In this document: positions 26,454-35,023 of the stretch, piece after piece
Layout: each line of letters starts with the position of its first letter
Numbering within the stretch: position 1 is the first letter of the stretch
Assembly (NCBI RefSeq): GCF_014764705.1
Contig: NZ_JACXXG010000005.1
Coordinates: forward strand, 1-64,000
Length of the DNA: 64,000 nucleotides
Reading direction: 5' to 3'
Source: Stutzerimonas kunmingensis
Lineage (GTDB): Bacteria > Pseudomonadota > Gammaproteobacteria > Pseudomonadales > Pseudomonadaceae
Notes under the pieces: generated by a model
What the model was told of the DNA's origin: nothing
What the model saw: only the letters and a program-made list of their open reading frames with translations
Databases searched by the model: none
Position numbers and translations under genes: made by a program

Positions 26454-27428
26454 TCAGAACCAGAAGCGAATACCGGCTACCAGCTTCGCCTCGCTGACGT
26501 CTTCGTCATCGGCACGCAGCAGGTCAGCGGTATTGCCGTAGGCACGGCCCCAGCTGACGCCGACATAAGGCGCGAACTGACGACTTATCTCGTAACGCAG
26601 GCGCAGACCGACACTGGCGTCGCTGAGACCGGAGCCGACGCCGCGCGCCTGGTCGTTGCGCCCGTGCAGGTTCAGCTCCGCGGTGGGCTGCAGTACCCAG
26701 CGCTGGGTCAGCAGGATGTCGTATTCAGCCTCCAGGCGCAGCGCGCTCTGGCCGCCCTCGCCAAGGAAAGCCGTGGCTTCGGTTTCCAGACCGAACAGTG
26801 GCATGCCCTGCACGCCAAAGGCGGCCCAGGTCTGTGGCGAACCAGGCTTGAAGTCCTGGCGCACGCCGGCGACGGTTTCCCACCAGGGGCCGATGGCGTG
26901 GCTCCAGAGCAGCTGCAGTTCGGCCTCCTCGGTGTGGCCATTGGTGCGCTCACCCTCGGAGCGGAAGGCGAGGCGGTCGATATCGCCGCCATACCAGCCG
27001 GAAAGGTCCCAGGCCAGCGTGCTGCCTTCATCGGCGTCCTGCCATTCCAGCTGATCGGCGAGGAACAGAAAATTGCTGCCGCCCTGATGCATAGAATGAG
27101 GCGGCAGGTCGGGAAATGCCGCGGCGCGGTCAGCATCGCTGATCGTAGGAATTGGCGTGCGCGGCTCCTGTCCGGTGCCGACGCCGGTGACCGGCGGGTG
27201 AGCCATTGAACTGTGATCCATGCTGCTGTGATCGCGATGATCCATGCCGCCTTGGTTCACAGGCTCATGGTTCATCTGGCTGTGACCCATCTGCCCAGGA
27301 TCCATCTGGCTGTGGTCCGCTGGCGCAGCGTGCCCGGCGTGTCCGGAATGATCCATGGCCTGCTGCGCCTGGCTCGCCGTCGCAGCCAGTGCGAGGGCGA
27401 TGGCGACCGGCAGTGTCTTAATGATCAT
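26454..27428 (-). CDS. copB: Copper resistance outer-membrane protein CopB
   Basis: 324 residues with signal peptide (cleavage after ATASQA). The N-terminal mature part is a Met/His/Asp-rich copper-binding stretch with repeats such as [23 protein letters not shown] and [14 protein letters not shown]. The C-terminal CopB barrel is recognised from [34 protein letters not shown] and the ending LVAGIRFWF. It probably binds or exports copper at the outer membrane. It overlaps the end of the upstream small metal-binding gene by 11 bp, so they are coupled. Confidence 0.92.
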   Translation of the reverse strand: MIIKTLPVAIALALAATASQAQQAMDHSGHAGHAAPADHSQMDPGQMGHSQMNHEPVNQGGMDHRDHSSMDHSSMAHPPVTGVGTGQEPRTPIPTISDADRAAAFPDLPPHSMHQGGSNFLFLADQLEWQDADEGSTLAWDLSGWYGGDIDRLAFRSEGERTNGHTEEAELQLLWSHAIGPWWETVAGVRQDFKPGSPQTWAAFGVQGMPLFGLETEATAFLGEGGQSALRLEAEYDILLTQRWVLQPTAELNLHGRNDQARGVGSGLSDASVGLRLRYEISRQFAPYVGVSWGRAYGNTADLLRADDEDVSEAKLVAGIRFWF

Positions 27429-27738
27429 GCGGCTTGCCTTGTTCGGCGCCCTTTGGCAGGTCGTTCTGCATCTTTCCGTTGCCCATGCTGCCGTGGTCCA
27501 TGTGGTCGGAACCCATGTGCTGGTCGTGCATGTCCTGCATCTTGTCGTGGTCCATGCCCTGCATCATGTCGCCCTGCTTTTGTCCGGGCTTGGGCTGGCT
27601 GGCCTGCGGCGCGGCCTGTTCGGCTGGCGCGTTGGCGGGATGATGACCGTCCTGCTCGCTTTGCGCGTAGGCGGCGTTGAGGCTGAGAGCGGCGGCCAGG
27701 CCGAAGGCGAGCAGGGCGGTGCGCTTGATTGTTTTCAT
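27418..27738 (-). CDS. Small periplasmic Met/His-rich metal-binding protein
   Basis: 106 residues from ATG 27738, with GGAG upstream. Signal peptide about 1-25 ([18 protein letters not shown]). The mature protein is Gln/Pro/Ala-rich at first, then dense in Met, His and Asp: [33 protein letters not shown], ending GKPHDH. No defined fold is seen. It sits between copA and copB, 11 bp after copA, where other pseudomonads have similar short copper-binding proteins. Likely a periplasmic copper sponge or chaperone, by composition and context. Confidence 0.75.
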   Translation of the reverse strand: MKTIKRTALLAFGLAAALSLNAAYAQSEQDGHHPANAPAEQAAPQASQPKPGQKQGDMMQGMDHDKMQDMHDQHMGSDHMDHGSMGNGKMQNDLPKGAEQGKPHDH

Positions 27739-27749
27739 GGTTTTCTCCG

Positions 27750-29548
27750 TCATTCTTCTACGCGGACTTCGCGGAACATCCCGAGGTCCATGTGCATCAG
27801 CATGTGGCAGTGATAGGCCCAGCGCCCGAGGGCGTCGGCGGTGACGCGATAGCTGCGTTTCGAACCCGGTGGCATGTCGATGGTGTGCTTGCGCACCTGG
27901 AAATTGCCGTGTTCGTCCTCCAGATCGCTCCACAGCCCGTGCAGGTGGATGGGGTGGTGCATCATGGTGTCGTTGACCAGCACGAAGCGCACCCGCTCGC
28001 CGTATCTGAGGCGGATCGGCTCGGCGTCGGCGAAGGGGATGCCGTCGAACGACCAGGCGAAGCGCTCCATGTGTCCGGTCAGGTGCAGTTCGATGGTGCG
28101 CGTCGGCTCACGGCCGTCCGGATCGGCGAAGGTGCTGCGCAGGTCGGCGTAGGTCAGCACGCGCCGGCCGTTGTCGCGCAGGCCGATGCCGGGATCGTCC
28201 AGCTTGGACACCGGCATCATGGTCTGCATGTACACCAGCGGGTTGTCGGTTTCGCTTGCCGGATGCGTCTGCATGCCGCCGCCGGACGAGCCGTGGCCCA
28301 TGGTCGCGTGGTCCATCTGGCCATTCATCTCATTCTGATTCATCGCGCCGTGATCCATGTCGCCATGCCCGGCGTGAGGATCGTCGCTCGGCGCAGGCGC
28401 AGCAGCCTGGCCGTGGGCGGCATGATCACCGTGGCCCATGTCCTCCATGCTCAGTTCTGGGCGCGGATCGGGCTCGGGCACCGACGCCTGCAAGCCATCG
28501 CGCACTGCCAGCGTGCCGCGGGCATAGCCGCTGCGGTCCATGGCTTGGGCGAACAGGGTATAGGCGTCCTGGCTGCCGTCCGGCTCGACGATCACGTCGA
28601 GGGTTTCCGCCACGGCCAGGCGCACTTCGTCCACCTGCACCGGTTCGACGTTCTGCCCGTCGGCGGCGACCACGGTGAGCTTGAGACCGGGGATGCGGAA
28701 GTCGAAATAACTCATCGCCGAGCCGTTGATCAGGCGCAGGCGGATGCGCTCGCCTGGCTGAAACAGGCCGGTCCAGTTGCCGTCCGGCGCCTGGCCGTTG
28801 AGCAGGTAGGTGTAGGTGGCACCGCTGATATCGGCCAGATCGGTCGGCGACATGTTCATCTTCGCCCAGGCCCAGCGCTTGCTGACGGTGTCACTCCAGC
28901 CGTTGTCGGCGACGTCATTGATGAAATCGCCAAGCGTGCGGCGGCCCCGGTTGTAGTAGTCCGAGCGCTTCTTCAGCTTGGCCAGCACCCGTGCCGGGCT
29001 TTCGTCGGTCCAGTCGGAAAGGAACACCACATAGTCGCGATCGTAGCTGAAAGGCTCCGGCTCCTTGGGATCGATGATCAGCGCGCCATAGACGCCCAGC
29101 TGTTCCTGAAAACCGGAGTGGCTGTGGTACCAGTAGGTGCCGCTCTGGACGACCTTGAAGCGGTATTCGTACATGCCATCCGGCGCGATGCCGGCGAAGC
29201 TGAAGCCGGTAAGCCGTCCATGTTGGCCGGCAGCAGGATGCCGTGCCAATGGATGGAAGTGTCGTGGGGTAGCCGGTTGCGCACGCGCAGGGTCACGGTG
29301 TCGCCCTCGCGCCAGCGCAACAATGGGCCGGGGATGCTGCCGTTGATGGCCATGGCAGTGCGGCGCTTGCCGGTGAAGTCCACGCTCATGGAATCAATGG
29401 TGAGGTCGAACTCGGTGCCGCTGAGCACCGTCGGCTGACCTGGGCTGGTCAGCGCCCAGACGGGCTGTTGCCACAGCCCGAGGCCAGCGACGGCGCCGCC
29501 GGCAGCCAGGCTTTTGACGAAGGTGCGCCGAGAACTGGTCAATTGCAT
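27750..29548 (-). pseudogene. copA: Multicopper oxidase CopA, interrupted by a one-base frameshift
   Basis: Start MQLTSSRRTFVKSLAAGG carries a Tat signal (SRRTFVK). Frame 1 runs through HWHGILLPANMDG and then goes wrong; the continuation (TGFSFAGIAPDGMY, YWYHSHSGFQEQ) is in another frame. On the plus strand the break lies at about 29205-29209, where GCCGGT should probably be GCCCGGT; one base is missing. Everything downstream is intact: the Met/His-rich insert (MDHGAMNQNEMNGQMDH), HPIHLHGLW and the type-1/2/3 copper motif HCHMLMHMDLGMF. Product would be a periplasmic cuprous oxidase of about 600 residues. This is either a recent null mutation or a sequencing error in a short C run. First structural gene of the copA block. 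Confidence 0.85.
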
Positions 29549-29661
29549 GCGGGTCCTGTTCGGTCGATCGAATTGTTGGTTTGCCGCCGCGCAGGCGCGA
29601 CGTTGCAACGCTTGTGACAAGCACCATAGCGCGGTGCATCTGTCAGCGACCTGAAGCGAAA

Positions 29662-29678
29662 ATTACGATTTTGTCAGC
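29662..29678 (-). promoter_or_regulatory. Candidate CopR-binding box upstream of copA
   Basis: ATTACGATTTTGTCAGC on the plus strand, 114 bp before the copA start. A 17-bp match with two differences lies at 30613-30629 in front of copR. Presence of the same element before both the regulator operon and its presumed target supports a CopR box. Binding is inferred. Confidence 0.6.
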
Positions 29679-29757
29679 TGGCAGCGTGGCCAGCCCCAAT
29701 CGGGCTGGCCCTGCCGGAGATGCCGAACGGCATCGCCTGTCCTGATGGCAGCGCGGC

Positions 29758-30204
29758 TTAGCGAACCGGTTGCGCGCCGAGGTAGTCGCCGAGCACCAGA
29801 TCGCGGCCCTTGGTGGTCAGGCCGATCACCTGGTACTGCTGGTGCGGCTGGCCATAATCCATGCCCGGCGAGCCCGCCGGCATGCCCGGTACGGCAACAC
29901 CGGCGAGATCGTCGCGCTTCTTCAGCTCATGAATCGCCGCAACCGGAACGTGGCCTTCGACGAACTTGCCGTCAATCACACCGGTGTGGCATGAGCCCAG
30001 GCGAGGCGCGACACCCAGCTTCTGCTTGACCGCCGACATGTTGCTTTCGACGTGATCGCGCACCTCGAAACCGTTGGCCTCCAGGTACTTGATCCAGTCC
30101 TTGCAGCAGCCGCAGTTGGCATCGCGATGCACATCGATGACGTCCGCGGCGTGGGCCATGCCGGACATCAGCAGAGCGGCGAGTGCGGTGAGGTAGAGTT
30201 TCAT
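29758..30204 (-). CDS. DUF411 periplasmic metal-binding protein
   Basis: 148 residues from ATG 30204 (GGAG upstream); the longer frame from 30246 lacks a ribosome site. Signal peptide MKLYLTALAALLMSGMAHA. DUF411 is recognised from VHRDANCGCCKDWIKYLEANGF, LGSCHTGVIDGKFVEGHVPVAAIHELK, and GMPAGSPGMDYG. Members are found in copper and silver resistance clusters and carry conserved Cys, His and Met suited to Cu(I). It follows the HMA chaperone gene by 20 bp in the same direction, so both probably share the CueR-type promoter at 30523-30553. Confidence 0.88.
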   Translation of the reverse strand: MKLYLTALAALLMSGMAHAADVIDVHRDANCGCCKDWIKYLEANGFEVRDHVESNMSAVKQKLGVAPRLGSCHTGVIDGKFVEGHVPVAAIHELKKRDDLAGVAVPGMPAGSPGMDYGQPHQQYQVIGLTTKGRDLVLGDYLGAQPVR

Positions 30205-30224
30205 GGGCTTCTCCAGAGCGATGT

Positions 30225-30482
30225 TCAGTTGCAGCCGCAACCGCATCCGGTTTTGCGGGGCGTCGGGGCAGGCGAGTCGGTGGTGACCTCGGCAGGGTAA
30301 CCGGCTTCGTCGAGTGCGGCGATCAGCTCCGCGCTATCGGCCGTGCCGTCTATCCGGGCGACCCCGGCGGCCAGATCGACCTCGACGCGCTCGACACCCG
30401 CCAAGGGCTGTAGTGCCGCGGTTACATGCCGGACGCACGCGCCGCAGGTCATGCCGGATACCTTGAGTTGAATGCTGGTCAT
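30225..30482 (-). CDS. Heavy-metal-associated (HMA) domain copper chaperone
   Basis: 85 residues from ATG 30482. One HMA domain with the metal site SGMTCGACVRHVTAAL (CxxC at about 12-15) and the Pro/Gly turn before ALDEAGYPAEV. The C-terminal tail PRKTGCGCGCN adds three cysteines, which could form a second thiolate site. It resembles CopZ/MerP-type chaperones; with no signal peptide it should stay in the cytoplasm and hand Cu(I) to a P-type ATPase, none of which lies in this window. Confidence 0.85.
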   Translation of the reverse strand: MTSIQLKVSGMTCGACVRHVTAALQPLAGVERVEVDLAAGVARIDGTADSAELIAALDEAGYPAEVTTDSPAPTPRKTGCGCGCN

Positions 30483-30522
30483 GGGATGGTCCTCGGTTAG
30501 CCAGTCTGGTAGCACTGGTTTG

Positions 30523-30553
30523 ATGCTCAACCTTGACGCGATGGCAAGGTCAA
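30523..30553 (-). promoter_or_regulatory. CueR-type (MerR family) promoter upstream of the HMA gene
   Basis: On the minus strand TTGACC (30553-30548) and GAGCAT (30528-30523) are separated by 19 bp, the over-long spacer of MerR-family promoters. The spacer contains the dyad ACCTTG-N9-CAAGGT, close to the E. coli copA/cueO operator (ACCTTCC...GGAAGGT). The HMA start codon lies 41 bp downstream. No cueR gene is in the window, so the activator is encoded elsewhere. Confidence 0.7.
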
Positions 30554-30612
30554 GCCTCATTTTTCTGAGTACCACGCTAACCCCGGCGGCCTGACAAGAG
30601 GCTGATCGAAAG

Positions 30613-30629
30613 ATTACTTTTTTGTCAGC
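30613..30629 (+). promoter_or_regulatory. Candidate CopR box upstream of copR
   Basis: ATTACTTTTTTGTCAGC, 66 bp before the copR start, differs at two positions from the copy before copA. The preceding bases are also similar (CTGATCGAAAG here, CTGAAGCGAAA there). Suggests autoregulation of copRS by CopR. Confidence 0.6.
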
Positions 30630-30694
30630 TTCGTGGCGTCCCAGCTGCGGGCACTGCCACACTTGCGGCGTCGCCACCGAAGGAACTCGCCGCC

Positions 30695-31378
30695 ATGAAA
30701 TTGCTGGTCGCTGAAGACGAACCGAAAACCGGCATGTACCTGCAGCAGGGGCTGAGCGAGGCCGGCTTCACCGTCGACCGTGTTACCAGCGGAACCGACG
30801 CGCTGCAGCATGTGCTGAGTACGCCCTATGACCTGCTGATTCTCGACGTGATGATGCCGGGCCTGGATGGCTGGGAAGTGTTGCGCCTGGTGCGGGCGTC
30901 GGGCAACGAGGTGCCGGTGCTGTTTCTGACCGCGCGCGATCGCGTCGAGGATCGAGTCAAGGGGCTGGAGCTGGGCGCCGACGATTATCTGGTCAAGCCG
31001 TTCGCTTTCTCCGAGCTGCTGGCGCGCGTGCGCACCCTGCTGCGACGAGGCAACGCGGCGGCCTTGCAGACCCAGTTGAAGATCGCCGATCTGGAGGTCG
31101 ATCTGCTCAAGCGCCGCGCGGTGCGGGCCGGCCAGCGTATTGACCTGACTGCCAAGGAATTCACCCTGCTGGAACTGCTGTTGCGTCGGCGCGGCGAGGT
31201 GCTGCCCAAGTCGCTGATCGCTTCGCAGGTGTGGGACATGAATTTCGACAGTGACACCAACGTCATCGAGGTGGCGATCCGTCGCTTGCGTGTGAAGATC
31301 GACGATGGCTTCGAGCCCAAGCTGATCCACACCGCACGGGGCATGGGTTACATGCTCGACGAGCCGGACGCGCCATGA
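30695..31378 (+). CDS. copR: Copper-responsive response regulator (CopR/CusR type)
   Basis: 227 residues. Receiver domain with acidic AEDEP, phosphorylation Asp51 in [10 protein letters not shown] and the conserved Lys in [15 protein letters not shown]-terminal OmpR-type winged helix ([30 protein letters not shown]). Closest in wording to CopR/CusR/IrlR heavy-metal regulators. It overlaps copS by 4 bp and is divergent from the copper-binding genes, with a candidate binding box in its own promoter and in that of copA. Confidence 0.9.
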   Translation: MKLLVAEDEPKTGMYLQQGLSEAGFTVDRVTSGTDALQHVLSTPYDLLILDVMMPGLDGWEVLRLVRASGNEVPVLFLTARDRVEDRVKGLELGADDYLVKPFAFSELLARVRTLLRRGNAAALQTQLKIADLEVDLLKRRAVRAGQRIDLTAKEFTLLELLLRRRGEVLPKSLIASQVWDMNFDSDTNVIEVAIRRLRVKIDDGFEPKLIHTARGMGYMLDEPDAP

Positions 31379-32739
31379 AGCGGCTGTCGCTGACCGCGCG
31401 GCTGAGCCTGATGTTCATGCTGGCGGTGACCGGCGTGTTGGCCGCCGCCGGTTACTTCTTCAGCCAGCTCAGCGAGCATCACTTCGACGAACTGGACCGC
31501 CATACGCTGCACGAAAAGCTCGAGGCAAGCCGACGCCTGCTGGGGGAGCTGGACGACCTGCAGAACTTCGAGCGCGTTCGCCCACAGCTGCAGGTGCTGC
31601 TCGGTGGGCACAGCGAGATGCGCGGTTTCATTTTCGATGAACGCGGTGCACAGCTGTTTCCTCAGCCGGGCGTTGATGAAGCGGAGCCGCCGCTGCTCGA
31701 TCTGATCGGCCGGGAGGCGGGGGAACTGACGCTGGACGGGCGCGTCTGGCGTGGCGAGGCCGGGCATGTCGAGATCGGCGCACAGCGGCTGACCTTGCTA
31801 ATCCTGCTCGATGTCACCGCACACAAGGCCTTCTTTCACACCTTCAGCGGCTGGCTGTGGGCGGCACTGGTGCTTTGTGCGCTGCTCAGCGGGTTGCTCG
31901 GCTGGCTGCTGGTGCGCAGCGGCTTGCGATCCTTGCGCGAGGTGACCCAGGTGGCCGCCTCCGTCTCGGCCAAGTCGCTGCGCGAGCGCATCCCCGACGA
32001 GTCGACGCCGGCGGAACTGCAACAGCTGGTGCAGGCCTTCAACGCCATGCTGGCGCGACTGGAGGACGCCTTCGTGCGGTTGTCGAACTTCTCCGCCGAC
32101 ATCGCCCACGAGCTGCGCACACCGCTGAGCAACCTGATGACTCACACCGAGGTGGCGCTGACCCGCGCGCGCACGCTGGATCAGTACCAGGACAACCTGC
32201 ATTCGAATCTGGAGGAGCTGCAGCGCATGTCGCGGATGATCGACGACATGTTGTTCCTCGCCAAGGCGGACAACGGGCTGATCGTGCCGGACGCCAAGCC
32301 CGTCGCGCTGGAGGCGTTGTGCGCGCAGCTGCTGGACTATTACCAGCTCTCGGCGGACGAGCGCGGGGTGCGTTTCGAGCTTTTCGGTGCCGGCACCATT
32401 CAGGGCGATCTGTTGATGCTGCGCCGGGCGCTGTCGAACCTGCTGTCCAATGCGCTGCGTTACACGCCCGACGGCGAGCGGATCCGGGTGACCATCGAGC
32501 GAGGCGCCGGTCACGTGACGCTTGAGGTGAGCAATCCCGGCGCGACCATCGCGCCCGAGCATCTGGAGCGACTGTTCGACCGCTTCTACCGGGTCGACCC
32601 GGCGCGCCGCGAAGGCAGCCCGAGCAATGCCGGCCTGGGCCTGGCGATCACCCGTTCGATCGTTCAGGCCCATCAGGGCCGAATCCACTGCAGCTCCGCG
32701 CAGGGCTGGACGACCTTCTGCCTGGAGTTCCCTGGCTAA
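31375..32739 (+). CDS. copS: Heavy-metal sensor histidine kinase (CopS/CusS type)
   Basis: 454 residues. First membrane helix about 10-28, periplasmic sensor region about 30-155, second helix about 160-180, then HAMP ([21 protein letters not shown]). The phosphorylated His245 is in [20 protein letters not shown]. The ATPase domain has N box [13 protein letters not shown], and [17 protein letters not shown]. It should detect periplasmic copper or silver and phosphorylate CopR. The CusS-like family signature (IrlB type) fits. ATGA overlap with copR means they are coupled. Confidence 0.9.
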   Translation: MKRLSLTARLSLMFMLAVTGVLAAAGYFFSQLSEHHFDELDRHTLHEKLEASRRLLGELDDLQNFERVRPQLQVLLGGHSEMRGFIFDERGAQLFPQPGVDEAEPPLLDLIGREAGELTLDGRVWRGEAGHVEIGAQRLTLLILLDVTAHKAFFHTFSGWLWAALVLCALLSGLLGWLLVRSGLRSLREVTQVAASVSAKSLRERIPDESTPAELQQLVQAFNAMLARLEDAFVRLSNFSADIAHELRTPLSNLMTHTEVALTRARTLDQYQDNLHSNLEELQRMSRMIDDMLFLAKADNGLIVPDAKPVALEALCAQLLDYYQLSADERGVRFELFGAGTIQGDLLMLRRALSNLLSNALRYTPDGERIRVTIERGAGHVTLEVSNPGATIAPEHLERLFDRFYRVDPARREGSPSNAGLGLAITRSIVQAHQGRIHCSSAQGWTTFCLEFPG

Positions 32740-32747
32740 GCGCGTGC

Positions 32748-34070
32748 TCAGCGCTGCAGCGGTACCGTCAGTGATACGCGCAGGCCGCCGGCCTGGCTGT
32801 CGAAGGTGAGGGTGCAGTCGCAGCGTTGCGCGATCGCCTGGACAATGGCCAGGCCCAGGCCGCTGCCACTGCTGGCGGCGTGTCGCCAGAAGCGGCGGGT
32901 CAGGTGCTCGAGATGCTCGCCGGCGATGCCCGGGCCCTGGTCGCGTACTTCGAAGCGTACTCGCTCGGCTTCAGGCTGCAGGGTCAGCGTGACGGCGCTG
33001 CCCGGCGCGGTGTGGCGCTGGGCATTTTCCAGCAGGTTGCGCAGCGCGGCGATGGCCAGCACCGGCGGCATGGCGAGTGGCACATCCGACAGTTCCGCTG
33101 GAATCTGCAGGGCAATCGGCGCGCCGTCACCGCCACCGGCGTCCTGAATCGCCAGCCGCGCGACCTCGGCAGCCGAGCATTGCAGGCCATCGTCGAAATC
33201 CAGACTGCCTTCCACCCGGGCCAGCAACAGCAGCTGTTCCAGCGTGCGTTGCAATCGGTCGGCACCGGCCTCGGCGTTGGCCAAGGCTTGTTCGGCGGCG
33301 GCGCCTTCGGTCATGCGTGCTACCTGCAGGTGGGTCTTGATCGCCGTCAGCGGGCTGCGCAGTTCGTGGGCGGCGTCGCCTGTCAGCCGGCGTTCGCGTT
33401 CGATGGCCTGGGCGATGCGCTGGAACAGCTGGTTCTGCGTCTGCACCAGCGGCAGCAGCTCCGGCGGCAGGCCTTCGACCGGCAAGGGTTCGAGGGAGTC
33501 GGCGCTGCGTCGGGTCAGTGCCTCGCGAATCCGCCGCAGGGGCGCCAGCCCACGGCCGAGGCCAAGCCAGAGCAGGCCCAGGCTGCCGAGCAGAGCGACC
33601 GCCACGGGCAGCGCCGCCGCCAGCAACACCGAGCGCTTCAGTGCGGCACGTTCATCCAGGCGGTCGGCCGTGGTGATGCGCAGCTCGCCTTGCACCAGAG
33701 TGAAACTGCGCCAGGGCACGCCGTCGATCAGCTGGTCGCGAAAGCCGTTCTGCTCGGCGTCCAGTTGCTGATCGGGTGCGCTGTGGCTGCGCGCCAGCAC
33801 CTCGCCACGCAGCGAGCTGACCTGGCAGGCCAGGCCATTGGGGATGCCCAGTTGTTCGGCGCTCAAACGCTGCGGCGGGCCGTCGCCGGGCACCGGCTGC
33901 GGCAACTGCACCAGCAGACCGGCGACCATGCGCGCCGAGGCCGCCAGGCGCTGGTCGAGCGAGAGCATCATCTGGCCGCGCAGATCGACCAGCATCCAGG
34001 TCGCGGCTAGCGCCCAGAGCAGCACGAAGGCCGAGCCGAGCATCAGGGTCAGGCGTAGACGCAGGCTCAT
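32748..34070 (-). CDS. Sensor histidine kinase, QseC/PmrB-like
   Basis: 440 residues from ATG 34070 (MSLRLRLTL). Helices at about 8-28 and 148-170 enclose a periplasmic sensor region with the family-like PNGLACQVSSLRGEVLARS. The H box is LTGDAAHELRSPLTAIKTHL with His235; the ATPase region has LRNLLENAQRHTAPGS (N box), DQGPGIAGE and SGSGLGLAIVQAIAQR. It overlaps the upstream response-regulator gene by 4 bp and is convergent with copS (8-bp gap). The signal is unknown; QseC/PmrB/TctE relatives sense cations, catecholamines or citrate. Confidence 0.88.
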   Translation of the reverse strand: MSLRLRLTLMLGSAFVLLWALAATWMLVDLRGQMMLSLDQRLAASARMVAGLLVQLPQPVPGDGPPQRLSAEQLGIPNGLACQVSSLRGEVLARSHSAPDQQLDAEQNGFRDQLIDGVPWRSFTLVQGELRITTADRLDERAALKRSVLLAAALPVAVALLGSLGLLWLGLGRGLAPLRRIREALTRRSADSLEPLPVEGLPPELLPLVQTQNQLFQRIAQAIERERRLTGDAAHELRSPLTAIKTHLQVARMTEGAAAEQALANAEAGADRLQRTLEQLLLLARVEGSLDFDDGLQCSAAEVARLAIQDAGGGDGAPIALQIPAELSDVPLAMPPVLAIAALRNLLENAQRHTAPGSAVTLTLQPEAERVRFEVRDQGPGIAGEHLEHLTRRFWRHAASSGSGLGLAIVQAIAQRCDCTLTFDSQAGGLRVSLTVPLQR

Positions 34071-34744
34071 GGCGCGTCCTCGTCGCCGGCCGGGCCGAGA
34101 CGGTAGCCCAGGCCGCGCACGGTCTCGACGATGCCGTTGCCGAGCTTGCGGCGCAGATGGTGAATGTGCACGTTGAGCGCGTTGCTCTCGACGTCGTCGG
34201 CAAAACCGTAGATTGCGTCCTTGAGCTGCTCGCTGCTGAGCACCCGGCCCTGGTTGTTGAGCAGCGCCTGCAGCAGTGCCTGTTCGCGGCGCGACAGGTC
34301 GACGAGGCGGCCGTCCAGGCGTGCTTCGCAGCGGCTCGGGTCGTAGCTCAACCGGCCATGTTCGATGAGGTTGACGCTGCGGCCGGACATGCGCCGCATC
34401 AGCGTGTGCAGGCGCGCGGCCAGCTCGCGCAGGTCGAACGGCTTGAGCAGGTAGTCGTCGGCACCCGCCTGCAGGCCGGTGACCCGGTCGCTGACCGCAT
34501 CGCGTGCGGTGAGCACCAGCACCGGTAGTTCCAGGCCCTGTTGGCGCAGGCGTCGCAGCAGGACGATGCCGTCTTCGTCGGGCAGGCCGAGGTCGAGGAT
34601 CAGCACATCGAAGTGCGCCGTACGCAGCAGGGCTTCGGCATCCGCCGCAGTCGCGGCGTGGTCGACGATCAGGCCCTGGGCATTGAGCCCGGCGACGATA
34701 CCGCTGGCGATCAGCGCGTCGTCTTCGGCAAGCAGCACGTGCAT
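34067..34744 (-). CDS. Response regulator, QseB/PmrA-like (OmpR family)
   Basis: 225 residues. Receiver with LLAEDDALIASG, phosphorylation Asp51 in LILDLGLPDEDGI and KPFDLRELAARL; DNA-binding domain with DLSRREQALLQALLNNQGRV, VHIHHLRRKLG and ETVRGLGYRLG. Start overlaps nothing upstream; the 3' end overlaps the sensor kinase start by 4 bp. Downstream targets unknown. A MITE-like element lies 78 bp upstream of its start and may affect its promoter. Confidence 0.9.
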   Translation of the reverse strand: MHVLLAEDDALIASGIVAGLNAQGLIVDHAATAADAEALLRTAHFDVLILDLGLPDEDGIVLLRRLRQQGLELPVLVLTARDAVSDRVTGLQAGADDYLLKPFDLRELAARLHTLMRRMSGRSVNLIEHGRLSYDPSRCEARLDGRLVDLSRREQALLQALLNNQGRVLSSEQLKDAIYGFADDVESNALNVHIHHLRRKLGNGIVETVRGLGYRLGPAGDEDAP

Positions 34745-34821
34745 GGGAGGGTCCGCAGAAGAAGCTCAAGGATGGACCTTAGCGATTAAGGCAACGTTAT
34801 GCAGCCGTGCGCTGGCGTTAG

Positions 34822-34960
34822 CAGGCCGTTGAAAAACTACCTGCGTTGCCATCGCAGCGTTAAAAACAGGCTCAAAATGCTCATTTACCGTTCGTAAACT
34901 GCGCTTTTTCGCCTGTTTTGCCTCGCGCTGGCGGCCTCGCCTACGTTTTTCAACGGCCTG
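34822..34960. mobile_element. MITE-like element with 16-bp terminal inverted repeats
   Basis: 139 bp bounded by CAGGCCGTTGAAAAAC (34822-34837) and its exact reverse complement (34945-34960). It has no coding capacity. Flanks are TTAG on the left and TTAA on the right, close to a short target duplication. The same terminal repeat ends the insertion sequence at position 127, so this is probably a non-autonomous relative mobilised by that transposase. It lies between the QseB-like regulator and dsbD, in the shared promoter zone. Confidence 0.75.
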
Positions 34961-35023
34961 TTAATGGCGCGTTAATCCCGTCGCGGCATGCTGCGCGGCA
35001 GTCATTTCTCGGCCAGGACTCTC

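Noticed and set aside
27200..28450. Repetitive-looking DNA in copB, the small Met/His gene and copA
   Set aside because: The repeats are in the protein (Met-Asp-His motifs for copper binding), not exact tandem DNA repeats, and are normal for CopA/CopB.
34071..34769. Extension of the QseC-like kinase frame upstream to 34769
   Set aside because: The added 230 residues are Arg/Pro/Ala-rich and antisense-like, in the shadow of the response-regulator gene. The real start is ATG 34070 with MSLRLRLTL and an ATGA overlap.
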